Assembly: GCA_036873135.1 (NCBI GenBank)
Contig: JAPTYO010000059.1
Location: 6,131,066-6,195,065 of the forward strand
From: Clarkia xantiana subsp. parviflora
Lineage: Eukaryota > Streptophyta > Magnoliopsida > Myrtales > Onagraceae
DNA: 64,000 nucleotides
Direction of reading: 5' to 3'
A model generated the notes under the pieces. It saw only the letters and a list, made by a program, of their open reading frames with translations, did not search any database and was not told where the DNA came from. A program made the translations under genes and the position numbers. Position 1 is the stretch's first letter. Every line of letters begins with the position of its first letter. Of this stretch, positions 1 through 9,264 are shown in pieces.

Positions 1-177
1 ATATTGCTTGTAGTTGACGCCTCTGAATAGTCGTCGTTTTGATAGTAGGTCTTGGTGTTAATCCAAGATATTGCTTGTAGTTGACGCCTCTGAATAGTCA
101 TCGTTTTGATAGTAGGTCTTGGTGTTAATCCAAGATATTGCTTGTAGTTGACGCCTCTGAATAGTCGTCGTTTTGAT
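1..177. repeat. 67-bp tandem repeat, about 2.6 copies
   Basis: Three head-to-tail copies start at 1, 68 and 135. The third diverges after about position 177. Copies are near-identical (for example cgtcgt against catcgt near 110). The array is probably truncated by the window edge, so the true copy number is unknown. It lies in the downstream part of a minus-strand retroelement. Confidence 0.9.
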
Positions 178-498
178 AAATAATTCGCAGGTTGTCATTG
201 CGGCATATAAGTTGATTGTGCACATGGCTTGATGGCTTTGTGTTGCCGGCATCTTCTTGAGATAGACGCCTATATTATGAATGGAGAAATAAACTCCCTG
301 TTGGTGTAGATAATAGATATGTTGGTGTTGTATACCATAAATCCCTTCTTGAACACAATGCTTAGCTTGTATTGTTGAAGTAGATTTTTGTGCATAGGTT
401 ACTACTTGGCGTAATTCCTGTGTAGTAATCGTAGTGTAGCATGTACCTACGAGCAGAGTTACTTTTGTCAGATAATCGTAATTTTTATAAGTTTGCAA
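58..498 (-). other. Open frame of unknown nature in retroelement D
   Basis: A 146-residue open frame on the minus strand whose C-terminal part is encoded by the 67-bp repeat. I recognise no domain. It is rich in Thr, Gln and Tyr and lacks a zinc knuckle or protease motif. It lies downstream of the two gag-like frames of the minus-strand element, so it could be a remnant of that element or chance. Treat it as unsupported as a protein. Confidence 0.12.
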
Positions 499-1126
499 AA
501 GTATGAAGTCATGAAATTTTCTTTTTAGTTATGCATATAATAATTAAAGTAAAGGAATCTGATACAAGGATTCCTTGTTTGTGTAGGAAACTTCCCTGAG
601 TGCGGATACGATAGGTGTAGATCATGATAGGCATGTATATATGTTAGGTAGAATTGCCGAGCATTTGTCAGCTTGGTGCCCCCCAAGTCGCTTGGCAGTT
701 GTATCGCTGTTTCCTGATTGTTTATATTGTTTCATCTTCTAATAGTGCATGATCTGTCCTTGTGTAATGCCCCCGCCTTGTTTATTATTGCGACACGATT
801 TTTAGTCTTGCGCGTATAAAATGCTTGGAACTTTGTGTTGTTGACGCGAGTAATATGTTCGTAGTTGTTACTTGGCGTTATTCCAAGGTAATATGCGTCA
901 TAATAATGTACCTACGACAGTAGATTTAACCTTTATTAGATATTTAGAGTTCGCACAACGGATTACAAGAAAGCATTTACTGATCACTTCTTTTGAAAAT
1001 TACTGAGGCTAATAAGCATGAGTTGTACTTAATCTTTAAAAGATTTAAAATAGATATGCGAAAAAGGAGATAAGGAAGATAAAGGGATTGCTGATGTGTT
1101 TGACGTCCTCATAGGTGATTTGTTGG

Positions 1127-1822
1127 CTAGTTGATTCTGCCACGTGCCACATAGTTTCTCAATGCATCTAGCGTGTTGAGCTCTTCAATCTCCCATTTTG
1201 GGGATGGACAAAAGTTGATGTCATGCCCCCAAGTTTTACTTTGCTTGTGTTTTTCTTCAACATTTTTGCCAAGGAAGGCAGTCGTTGACTCAAGTGGGCG
1301 GTGAGGTTTGTTTTCTGGGAGTTTGAGATTTGTTTCTTCTGCATTCATACTCCAGAGATTGTACAAGTCGTCACAATTGGTTCCATAAGTGACGTTGTTT
1401 TTCTGGCGTTTGGCGATAGGTGGATTATCATCCGCCTTTTCTTTTCCCTTGCCTTTTTCTGAAGATTTCACACGAGGCTTCCTTTGATGCTTATTGCCTT
1501 GGTCGATATACTTCATCATTTTTCCTTCTAAGATCAAGCTGTTTATATGAAATCTTAAGCTGACACAGTTGTCTGTCTCATGGCCATATACTTCGTGATT
1601 CTCGCACCATTTGCTTTCATCTTTTCCCAATGGGCCATTGCGGAATTTAGAGGGTTTTTTCCACAGCTTGGTCTTCTTCATTTCTTTCAGGATGACAGAC
1701 AGCGGTGTGTTCAAAGGAACACATATGGCGAGATTGGTATCTTTGAGCCTTTGGGTATCTGACTGGAATGGCCTCTTTTGGCGGTAGTCTCTTTTCCCAG
1801 GAAACGTGTATCTCTTTTTCAA
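1127..1822 (-). pseudogene. Second gag-like zinc-knuckle module of element D
   Basis: An open frame of about 231 residues repeats the layout of the frame just upstream (1899-2852): a basic Pro/Gln linker, the motif FRNGPLGKD, then a Cys-His zinc knuckle WCENHEVYGHETDNC (C-x2-H-x4-H-x4-C), followed by an LRF-I-NSL helix and a Lys-rich tail. The C-x2-H form is typical of Tat/Athila gag, where the middle Cys is His. Two copies of one module in tandem suggest an internal duplication. There is no convincing start codon and no linkage to a protease. I cannot say whether both halves are translated together; the frames differ and a stop separates them. Confidence 0.65.
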
Positions 1823-1898
1823 TTATTGCCTTCAAGGTTCTTGTTGTCAATCCCGTGATTGGGACGTCGTCGTTACTAGCAGGTTTTTTCCGTCCCTC

Positions 1899-2852
1899 CT
1901 AGTGACAGATGACAGTATCGTCTTGGCTTGTCCTTGTGGAATGACCTTCTTTGTGTATTTTGGATGACTCTGCTTGAGTCTTTTTTGGATGGCTGTCGCC
2001 TTGATCGGTGAATTGCTTTAATTTGCCTTTGAAGGCGAAGCTGTTAATGCGGAAACGTAGGCTGGCACAACTGTTCGTCTTGTGGCCGAAGACCTCGTGG
2101 TATTCACACCACTTGTTTTTGTCTTTCCCCAACGGGCCGTTTCTGAAATTGCTCGGTGCTTTCCACATTTTTGCATCCTTCATCTCTTTCAATATTTCGG
2201 ACGGCGGGCCTTTCAAAGGAATGCAGTCAGTGAGGTTTACTCCTTTTGGCTTCTGGAAATTTCCTTGAAGAGGTCTTCTTAGCTGAGGCTGCCAATTTCT
2301 TCCTTGCTGACCGCTTGAGGGCGGTTTTGCTTGATTCTGCTTTGGGGGTTGTTTCCATGCCTCTTTTTGGTGTTGTGCTATCACGTACAGGTTGCATGAG
2401 CGTGCAGCTTCGTGCCTTGGCTGTTGGTATTGGAAGGTACCTTCCGTGCATTGCCCCTGTATTCTTTGGTGCAGTGTGTCTTGATGACTTGTGACTCGAG
2501 ACTTTGTCCCTACCGTCTCAACTTGTTCGATAATTGGAGGCAAAGGAGGTGACGGGTTGACACCTTTGTATTGGAAGGCTCCTTGGTTGCATTGTGCGGA
2601 GAATGCATTTCTTGTTGGAGTGAAGAAAGCATTGGATGTGGCAACAGGGATGTGAAAGGATCCAAGTTGTCTTTTTATCGGCTTCTGCGAGGTTATGGGC
2701 AAGGCGTTGTGGTATGCGATGTGCTCCTTGTCTTTTGATGAGAAATCAATGACATCTTCAAAGGCGGCATCCTTTATGTCAACATACTCCAAGTTGGTGT
2801 CATCGGTCCCGTGCATTGTCTTTGCGGTATGGTAGCTTTTTGTTCGAATCAC
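1899..2852 (-). CDS. Gag-like protein of family-D retrotransposon
   Basis: An open frame of about 317 residues begins directly after the primer-binding site on the minus strand, where gag is expected. The N-terminal two thirds are low-complexity and rich in Gln, Pro and Thr, and I do not see the usual Retrotrans_gag core (a WFF-type motif). Near the C-terminus is a Tat-type knuckle, WCEYHEVFGHKTNSC (C-x2-H-x4-H-x4-C), preceded by FRNGPLGKD and followed by an amphipathic segment and a Lys-rich tail. Its family role would be nucleic-acid binding in a virus-like particle. The absence of a capsid core suggests a reduced gag that would need a helper element. Confidence 0.6.
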   Translation of the reverse strand: MIRTKSYHTAKTMHGTDDTNLEYVDIKDAAFEDVIDFSSKDKEHIAYHNALPITSQKPIKRQLGSFHIPVATSNAFFTPTRNAFSAQCNQGAFQYKGVNPSPPLPPIIEQVETVGTKSRVTSHQDTLHQRIQGQCTEGTFQYQQPRHEAARSCNLYVIAQHQKEAWKQPPKQNQAKPPSSGQQGRNWQPQLRRPLQGNFQKPKGVNLTDCIPLKGPPSEILKEMKDAKMWKAPSNFRNGPLGKDKNKWCEYHEVFGHKTNSCASLRFRINSFAFKGKLKQFTDQGDSHPKKTQAESSKIHKEGHSTRTSQDDTVICH

Positions 2853-2866
2853 GTAGACGGCGCCAA
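2851..2866 (-). other. Primer-binding site of element D
   Basis: On the minus strand TTGGCGCCGTCTACG follows the LTR end directly. TGGCGCCGTCT is the site type usual in plant Tat elements, and the same form follows the LTR of Tat-A. It fixes the LTR boundary and the orientation. Confidence 0.8.
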
Positions 2867-3572
2867 TGTTGCGTCCTGGATGAACTGGGTCGTGGGGTCG
2901 CGTCTGTTCGTATGGTTGAGCTGGTATTCAGGCTGTAACCCTTCGTCGGAAAGAGGTTTGTGCCGCTGACGAGTGTTCGGTTGAGTCCCGGAAAGGTCTG
3001 TGTCTCAAAGTGCGGTTGTGTCTCAAGGGCGTCTTAGTCTCAAAAAGAGGTGATCTGTGCACAAATCCGGATGTCTGGGCGACGATTCCTGCACAAAGGA
3101 CCGGTGCTAGCACGGAGAGGGGGGGTGGTGCTAGCGGAGCCCTCTCCGAAGCTTAAGTCACTATAGGGCTAAAAGAGTAATTCTAGAGAGAGAAAATATT
3201 TCTAGAGAGAAGTCAGAGCTCAAAATACCAAAGTTGGGCAAATGAGAGGATGTGTCAAAATGGGTGGCCTAGGCCTCCTATTTATAGGCTTCCTTGGGAC
3301 CGGACCAGGTTTTAAAGCGGTTTGATGACGGTTCAAAAACAAGCGGTAACCGTCATCCATATTGGCAATGCGCGAACTTGACTTCTCTACACGTAACGGT
3401 AATCGCGGAAACGGTAATCGCACGATACCTGCAATGCAATCCGGACACGCGTAACGCACTTCCGGACCGTTTTGACCCTTTGGGAGACGTTTTCCGAGCC
3501 GAGATGTAATTTTTAATGTGTTTACGAGGTCCGAAATATAAATACGAACTTGAATTGGGCACATATCCATCA
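2867..3572 (-). repeat. 5' LTR of element D (706 bp)
   Basis: On the minus strand the LTR runs TGATGGATAT to GACGCAACA (TG...CA). It holds a TATA box (TATAAATAG, plus 3278-3286), a run of CGG/CCG-rich motifs, and a GAGAG-rich stretch near 3185-3215 downstream of the TATA box. Homologous LTRs occur at 16859-17663 and 59969-60603, sharing the AGCACGGAG, GAGAGAAA and GTCAGAGCTC blocks. The right flank (cttat, 3573-3577) should be the target duplication, but its partner lies outside the window. Confidence 0.8.
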
Positions 3573-3696
3573 CTTATAGCGCCGGTCTCACCTGAGAGGT
3601 CAACCGAGATGTCATCATCTGAGATATTATTCCATGTGCAAGGAATCTTGAGTTGTTGACTTCTTCTTGACAAGAGGAGTTTGACTTCTCTTTGTA

Positions 3697-4424
3697 TCAA
3701 TTGAGATTAAAAAAAATGACATCTCTTGAAATGAAAATTTCATGTTTTACTAAATCATAAACTCTCCATCCTTCAGTGCCATGGGGATAACCAATAAAGA
3801 TACATTTTGATGCTAGCTCTCCGAACTTATCATTGTGATTAGATAAGTGACGTGCATAACACAATGATCCAAAAATACGAATATGATCATACCGCGGAGG
3901 CTTCTGAAATAGTATCTCGAATGGTGTTTTTCCAAACAACAAAGGTGTGCGAGTGTAATTGATCAAGTAGGCTGCAGTCAATATACACTCTCCCCAAAAT
4001 TTGATTGGCGAATTTGCTTGGAATCAAATAGCACGAGCAACGTTCAAATTGTGTATACCTTTCCACTCAACGCGTCCGCTTTGTTGAGGTGTGTAAGGAC
4101 ACGATGTTTGATGCAAAATTCCATTATCATCAAAATATTTCTTCATAAAGCGGTAGAGGAATTTGAAACCGTTATCACTCCTATCAGTTTTGACCGTCGC
4201 TCCAAATTGAATTCTAACCATGTTGCAAAATTTGATAAGTAGCAAGTTTCTGATTTTTCTTTCATAAAGAAGACCCATGTTGCTCTACTTATGACGTCCC
4301 GGATGTCCCAACCGCCTATATGCCAAGTCTCGGAGTCATTAACTCGATCGAAAAACCCTTGAAGCCGATTTAGTATCCGTGCGTCTGACATAATGGATCC
4401 CCCCTTGAAGCTCAGCCACTCCAA
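3697..4424 (-). pseudogene. Copia-1 integrase fragment (frameshifted, deleted)
   Basis: Three overlapping frames carry integrase pieces. 4143-4424 holds a damaged GAG_pre-integrase motif (TWHIGGWDI, normally TWHRRLGHP) running almost directly into RATWVFFMKEKSE, so the integrase zinc finger and the segment with the first catalytic Asp are deleted. 4024-4278 holds the second catalytic Asp (RSDNG) and the Glu region (TPQQSGRVEWK). 3697-3981 continues with NYTRTPLLFGKTPFE and the C-terminal domain ending near EIFISRDVIF. It cannot make an active integrase. Homology stops shortly before the element-D insertion at 3573. Confidence 0.9.
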
Positions 4425-4650
4425 TCCATTTCCTCAGGGTCGGGTCCTGCATGAAACATTTTGAGGCAGAGAACATTAATCCACATTTCATATCAAAAGT
4501 CAGTTTTGATAACGAGATTAAATTGCATGTGAATTCAGGTATGTATAACACATCATCCAACACTATGTCTTGGTTTATGATCACTCGTCCTTTCTTGGTG
4601 GCATGTATTACGTACACTCCCATCTGGTAGAGTGACACGACAAGGTTCAA
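4339..4650 (-). pseudogene. Copia-1 protease-integrase linker fragment
   Basis: This frame contains ATKKGRVIINQDIVLDDVLYIP and CNLISLSKL, the conserved stretch between the copia protease and GAG_pre-integrase. It is out of frame with the protease frame (4685-5632), which stops just after its active site, and with the integrase pieces downstream. That gives at least two lesions around it. Confidence 0.85.
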
Positions 4651-4684
4651 GGATGTTCTTCACATGTTTCATATGGCATATCGT

Positions 4685-5632
4685 TCATGTCATGTGATCG
4701 GATGCGCCAGTATCTAATATCCATGGTATATCATCTTTACCCGCCAATTCTCCGATTTCCCGCTTCGCTTCCGCCTGTGGTTTCAGTGATGCTAGCAGGC
4801 TTACTAGATGTTGATATTGATCGGGAGTGACAGTAGTTGAGGAAGATGGCACTCTGGTTCCGACTTGTGCTGAATAAGCTGCAATTGTGGATGGTTGTTG
4901 TGTTTTCTTCTTTCCACGCGTGTTGCGTCTTGACTCCCAATTTGCTGGATATCCGAACAGCTCCCAGCAATGATCCCTTGTATGTCCATTCTTACCACAG
5001 GGGTCACAATGAGGCTTCCTCTGCTGATTTGGACGGAAGTTTGAGTGGTTTGTCTTTCCTCGGGTTGGAGATTCTCCTGGAGAGAAGAACGGTTGATTCA
5101 CTTTATCACCCGATTTCATATGATTGGTTTGGGTGTGAAATGCTGCAGCTCCGTCTCTAATTTCAGCACCAATAACAGCCTTCTTTTGTCTCTCCTCTTG
5201 AATGACTAAGGCATAAGCCTTGTTGATTGTTGGTAATGGGTCCATGCTCAAAATTTGTGAGCGTATTACGCTAAAGGCTTCGGTGGTCAAACCCATGAGA
5301 CATTGATGGAGTTCCTCATTATCCTTGTCATTATGATGGCATGTGCAAACACACTCTGGATTGATTGAATATTCGTCAAGTTCGTCCCAAAGAACCTTCA
5401 ATTTGGTGTAGTATTGCAACCGAAAGTCCTTCTTGTCGGAGAAGACAGATATCGGCTTTGATTTGATGAACTCGTGGTGCGTTTCCTTGGCAAAATCTAT
5501 CCCTGATTTTGTCCCACAAAGCTTTGGCATCTTCTGCTCCTGCGGCACTTGCTTGTACAGATTTGTCGAGGGAATTGAAAATCCATGAAAACACCATAGA
5601 ATTACACACTTCCCATTGTTCTTCATCAGCAT
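4685..5632 (-). pseudogene. Copia-1 gag C-terminus, zinc knuckle and protease active site
   Basis: The coding match starts near 5415, where the gag frame shifts into this one. It includes the UBN2-type helical region (YYTKLKVLWDELDEY; LMGLTTEAFSVIRSQIL), a CCHC knuckle CDPCGKNGHTRDHC, a Lys/Gln-rich linker, and the aspartic protease motif WILDTGASDHM at the very end. A stop follows immediately. A one-base insertion near 5413 (minus strand, within GCAATACTAC) explains the frame change from the upstream frame. Confidence 0.9.
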
Positions 5633-5885
5633 CTCTTTGTTTTGGTTTCGTCAGGGTGCCATCCACAAAACCAAGCTTGCTTTTGGCCTTTAAAGCTCTC
5701 CGAGTTGCTCTTGCCCATATGTGGTAGTTCCCTCCAGTCAAGATGAAAGTGGTGAGAACGGAACCAGGGTTCTCTGATGAGGCTAACTTGTATGGAGTTG
5801 CTTTTTCGGCATTCTTTCTTGTCATTGTGGAGTCTTGAACAGCTATATGGTGTATTATGTGTTTAGGATCTTGCTCTGATATCAT
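5376..5885 (-). pseudogene. Copia-1 gag N-terminus
   Basis: The Retrotran_gag_3-type segment is clear: NPGSVLTTFILTGGNYHIWA, KSKLGFVDGTL and WEVCNSMVFSWIFNSL. The first possible ATG (5885-5883) spans the LTR/primer-site junction and exists only because the site reads TGATATC instead of TGGTATC. The next Met, in MTRKNAEKATPY, is a more normal gag start. The frame breaks near 5413 and continues in the neighbouring frame. Confidence 0.9.
5873..5884 (-). other. Primer-binding site of copia-1
   Basis: On the minus strand TGATATCAGAGC abuts the LTR end TTAACA. It matches the initiator tRNA-Met site TGGTATCAGAGC with one G-to-A change. Confidence 0.85.
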
Positions 5886-6108
5886 GTTAAAAAAAGACGT
5901 GCGCCTTAACCAACTGTCTCATAAGTCCGAACTTAAGGGTGAAGGCATCAACTACACTCTTATACTATAAATCAACATCCTCCCGGCCACTTCGGCTTTT
6001 AACCTCATTCGGGTCAGGTTTAAAGCCTGGCCACCTTGACCTTGACCACATTCGGGTCTTAAACATAATGGGCCACCTCGGCCGACCTCAATCGGGTCTA
6101 AACATTAT
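5885..6108 (-). repeat. Copia-1 5' LTR, promoter-distal part (split by Tat-A)
   Basis: The LTR starts here (plus-strand TGTTAAAA) and resumes at 14899, ending at 14971 (GGTAACA), about 297 bp in all. Its TGTTA...TAACA ends are typical of copia. It holds diverged copies of a short unit ending CGGGTC-T-TAAACA, and Tat-A landed in one of them. Confidence 0.8.
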
Positions 6109-6823
6109 TGATGGGTTCGACTACAGCCGTCAGGCCCTTTAACGGTGAGGAAACGGCAAATAGGCCCGGTGGGCCCTAAACGAAGGCCAAGATGGCCCAG
6201 GCTAAAGATCCCGACGAAGGAGGTCCGAGGATGAGAGGTCCCGACAAGGTCGGACCTGACAGGTGAATTGGAAGCTCCTGATGAGAAGCCTTTAAGTAGG
6301 CCCCGATGATGAATCCCTGAGAATGATTGGCCCTGTCACGATGACGAGGGGCCCCGAGCGGTGACACAACGAGATAACTCTGGAGTCCCCGACGGGAGTC
6401 GGGACTCGTTATCAGAGGATAAGGCCAAGATATGCGGGGCGTGGCCGAGATACGCGGAACGTGGTTAAGATACACGGATCGTGGCCGAGATACGTGGGGC
6501 ATGGCTGAGATACGCGAGATCATGGCCTAGATAGGCGGGATCACACCCGAGATACGCGGGATACGGGCTAACCACCCCTAACGGTTCACCAGGTACCTGA
6601 GGCATCTCTTTGCCTATAAAAGGGCAGGAGGTCACCTCAGAACACTTACGTTGAATTACATACTCTGAGATTATTGCTTGCCAGTTCGTATTGGGCACTC
6701 ATTTAAGCATCGGAGAGGGATTCTGGGTCACCGCCCGGTCTATCCCCTCTTGCAGGATTGCATGGAGCGAAGGAGCTAGGATTCCCGTCAAAGACCGTAC
6801 CGGAGTTCCACCGTGATCCAACA
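6109..6823 (+). repeat. Tat-A 5' LTR (715 bp)
   Basis: Runs TGATGGGTTC to GATCCAACA. A TATA box (TATAAAA, 6615-6621) lies within GCCTATAAAAGGGC. Upstream, about 6435-6570, are some six diverged copies of a unit of about 21 bp containing GAGATACGCGG, a likely enhancer-type array. Differences from the 3' LTR include G/A near 6138, C/A near 6317 and G/C near 6734. Confidence 0.97.
6615..6621 (+). promoter_or_regulatory. TATA box of Tat-A 5' LTR
   Basis: TATAAAA in a GC-rich setting about 200 bp before the LTR end. It would start the genomic RNA roughly 30 bp downstream. The same box is at 14685-14691 in the 3' LTR. Confidence 0.7.
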
Positions 6824-6842
6824 TTGGCGCCGTCTGTGGGAA
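6824..6842 (+). other. Tat-A primer-binding site
   Basis: TTGGCGCCGTCTGTGGGAA directly follows the LTR end ACA. This TGGCGCCGTCTGTGGG form is shared by plant Tat elements. I cannot assign the priming tRNA with certainty from memory. Confidence 0.85.
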
Positions 6843-6859
6843 ACAAACAAAAAGCTGAT

Positions 6860-8690
6860 ATGCCTTCTACTCGATCGATGGCGGCTGGCAAGCACAGAAG
6901 ACAGGGACAATCTGGTGGTTCCCGTCACCCCGCTGCAACAAATCTAGATTCAGTACCAGAACAGGAGGGAAACCAGAACCATCCCCCGGCTGAGCTCTCC
7001 CAGACAGGGGGGCACAATGAAGGTCCCGAAGATATTGCTCCTCAGCACCAGGGCAATAGGGGGCAGGAGGCTCCCACAGCTACAGACTTGACAAGGGCCG
7101 TGGCAGAAGCCATGCCCATGTTTCTGGCAGCCGTGGAGGCTCTCTTGGATCGGAGAGAAGCTGCGAGAAGGCAGGAGGAGATGCCCCCGTTGGAAGAAGT
7201 GGCCCCACCAACAGAGGGTCGGAACGCACAGGAAGCCCCGCCCCGAGGCCAGGACAGAAGTAGGGCATCCGGTCAGCCGGAGAGGTTCGTGGTTGATGGG
7301 CCAGGACAAGTACAGCACAGGACCATTCCCCTGAATGGTCCCATCACTCCCGACCAGGTGGTAAAAATCGTGAACATCTGTACGGGAGAACAGAAGCCGC
7401 TGGTGTCAGAGCTAAGGGATCGATCCACTCATCCCTTCGTTCCCCGACTCATCGACACCCTAGCCCCGCCTGGGCTAGGCATCCCCACGATAAAGGAGTA
7501 CGATGGCGAAGGAGATCCGGTTCGCCATGTCCAGAAGCACCTCATGGCGTGCCTGGGAAGAGCCCCGAGTGAAGACATAGTGTGTACGCTGTTCCCGAAC
7601 ACACTCGGAGAAAGAGCCCTGACCTGGTTCTTCAGTCTGCCCCCAGGCTGCATCACTTGCTGGGCAGATATGCACGACCGATTCATTCAGCAGTACCAGG
7701 GTCGGAGACGTTTATTGAAGAGCGTGAGGTCCCTGACCCAGGTGGTGCAGAGGCCCGACGAATCGCTGGCGCACTATTACCAGCGGTACACTGCTAGTGT
7801 GGCGGAGATCGATGAAGAGATCTCGGAAGGTGAGACCATTCGTACCTTCATTCGGAACTTAACGGCCCCCTATGGTTCCGATCTGATGCACAGCGTGGCC
7901 GAGAAAGCTGTGTGGAATGTGGAGGCATTACAGAAGAGGGTAAAACGACAAATCGATGTCCAGGAATCGAAGATAGCCGCGGGAGAGCTGGAGCCCCCTA
8001 AATCGAATAAAGGGAAGCAGTCGGTTAAACCTTTCGATGATCGCAATTCAAAAGGTAAAACCGAAAGCAGTCGGAATCGAGGTCGACCTAATCGAAGGGA
8101 CGATATGCGTTCTACAAGGAAGGATAAGCGGGAGGATCTCGACATCCCTCTCAACTGCTCCATGGCGGAAGTGCTAACGTTCATGGAACGACAAGGTATC
8201 TCCCGGTACCCCCCAAAGAAGGATGGAGAATTCCTGGGGTCTCGCACAGATCGCTACTGCTGATTTCACCGCGCAAATGGTCACGACACCAACCACTGTC
8301 GGGAACTGAAGAAGGAGATCGAAAAGCTGATCCAGAAGGGGAAGCTCAAGGAATTTGTCAGGGATAAGCGGTGTCGATCCCGCTCTCGGTCCCGATCGCG
8401 GTCCCGTTCCCGATCCCGCGATCGGTCCCCAAAGAAGAAGAGAACCGACCCAGAGTCATCCGGTGCTCGTAAGGAGAGACGGGGCACTATCAATGTGATT
8501 CATGGAGGGTTTGCTGCTGGAGGTGATACTTCATCCGCTCGGGAGGTTTATGCCTCTAGAATCCCTACGACGGTGGTGTTAGGTAAGAGGTCCCGATCCT
8601 GGACCTTGAAAGAAGAAATGGTGATCTCCTTTTCGTCGGAAGATCTAATAGGCGTGGAAACACCGCACGACGACGCCCTGGTGGTGACCT
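6860..8690 (+). pseudogene. gag: Tat-A gag polyprotein, interrupted by one stop
   Basis: Gag forms the virus-like particle and binds the genomic RNA. The start at 6860 (MPSTRSMAAG) is the first Met after the primer site. The N-terminus is acidic/Pro-rich; the Retrotrans_gag core spans about residues 200-340 with IKEYDGEGDP, ALTWFFSLPP and WADMHDRFIQQY. Near residue 467 lies a C-x2-H-x4-H-x4-C knuckle whose second residue after the Cys is a TGA stop (8261-8263), most simply a CGA-to-TGA change. The same frame stays open afterwards and encodes the rest of the knuckle, a striking Arg-Ser dipeptide tract (8377-8425), and NVIHGGFAAGG, a conserved gag tail. The frame is lost near 8690 where protease begins. 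Confidence 0.93.
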
Positions 8691-9264
8691 ACCTTGGATG
8701 TAGACGGGTTCGAAATGAAGAGAATTCTAATCGACGGAGGGAGCTCCTCCGACATTCTATTCATGGACGCGCTGGAGGCTATGGGGAAAACAAAGAAAGA
8801 TCTAAAGGAAGCAAACTTCCCGATGGTCGAGTTCTCTGGCTCAACCTCCTATCCGCTAGGAGTAATCACCTTACCAGTGGAGTTTGGTAGCGGGTGGAAA
8901 TCAGAAAGGAGAAACGTGGAGTTCGTGGTAGTCGATTCCGCGGGGACTTACAACGCGATTATCGGAAGAACTACCATCAACCCCCTGATGGCGGTCGCCT
9001 CAACAGTACACCAGAAGATGAAGTTCCCGACCGACCACGGGGTTGGAGAAGTCAAGGGTGACCAGGTAGCTTCCCGAAAATGCTATGTTAATGCCACCCG
9101 AAGGAGGAGGCGAGAAGCCATGACTGTCCTCCAGACAGATACAGATCCTAGAGAGGAGTTCGGACGCCCAGCCCCGGTAGAAGATTTAAAAGAAGTCGAG
9201 ATCGAAGGACCTCAGCGGAAGGTGAAAATCGGGTCTGCTCTGACTGAGGAGACAGCCCAAAAAT
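8690..9264 (+). pseudogene. Tat-A aspartic protease
   Basis: In a +1 frame relative to gag. The active-site loop is RILIDGGSSSDILF (Asp-Gly-Gly, the variant seen in Tat proteases), with the flap region STSYPLGVITLPVEFG and the second strand AIIGRTTINPLMAVAST downstream. The frame entry is near 8690-8694. The coding signal leaves this frame near 9262, at a CAAAAATTTGG run where one extra base shifts it. Whether the gag/protease shift is a mutation or a programmed shift cannot be settled here; the lack of a clear slippery site favours mutation. Confidence 0.9.

Larger units (their letters stand above)
1..3572 (-). mobile_element. Family-D LTR retrotransposon (Tat-related, gag only), 5' part
   Basis: Read on the minus strand this holds a 5' LTR (2867-3572), a primer-binding site, and two successive gag-like frames with Tat-type zinc knuckles. 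No protease, reverse transcriptase or integrase signal appears before the window edge, so the element looks gag-only, but its 3' part and 3' LTR are outside the window. It sits at the end of the copia-1 integrase region, which stops at 3573; the rest of copia-1 should lie beyond position 1. Two relatives occur in the window, at 16859-17663 (LTR) and 59337-60603 (LTR plus gag). Confidence 0.75.
3573..6108 (-). mobile_element. Copia-1, decayed Ty1/copia element
   Basis: Minus-strand gag, zinc knuckle, protease and integrase remnants are in Ty1/copia order, with a tRNA-Met-type primer site at 5873-5884. The 5' LTR begins at 5885 and is split by Tat-A; its other end is at 14971. The part encoding reverse transcriptase should lie left of element D, outside the window. 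At least one stop, several frameshifts and a deletion in integrase make it inactive. Confidence 0.85.

Noticed and set aside
7000..7700. Minus-strand frames within Tat-A gag
   Set aside because: Shadows of the gag coding frame; no motif, and the plus strand encodes recognisable gag.
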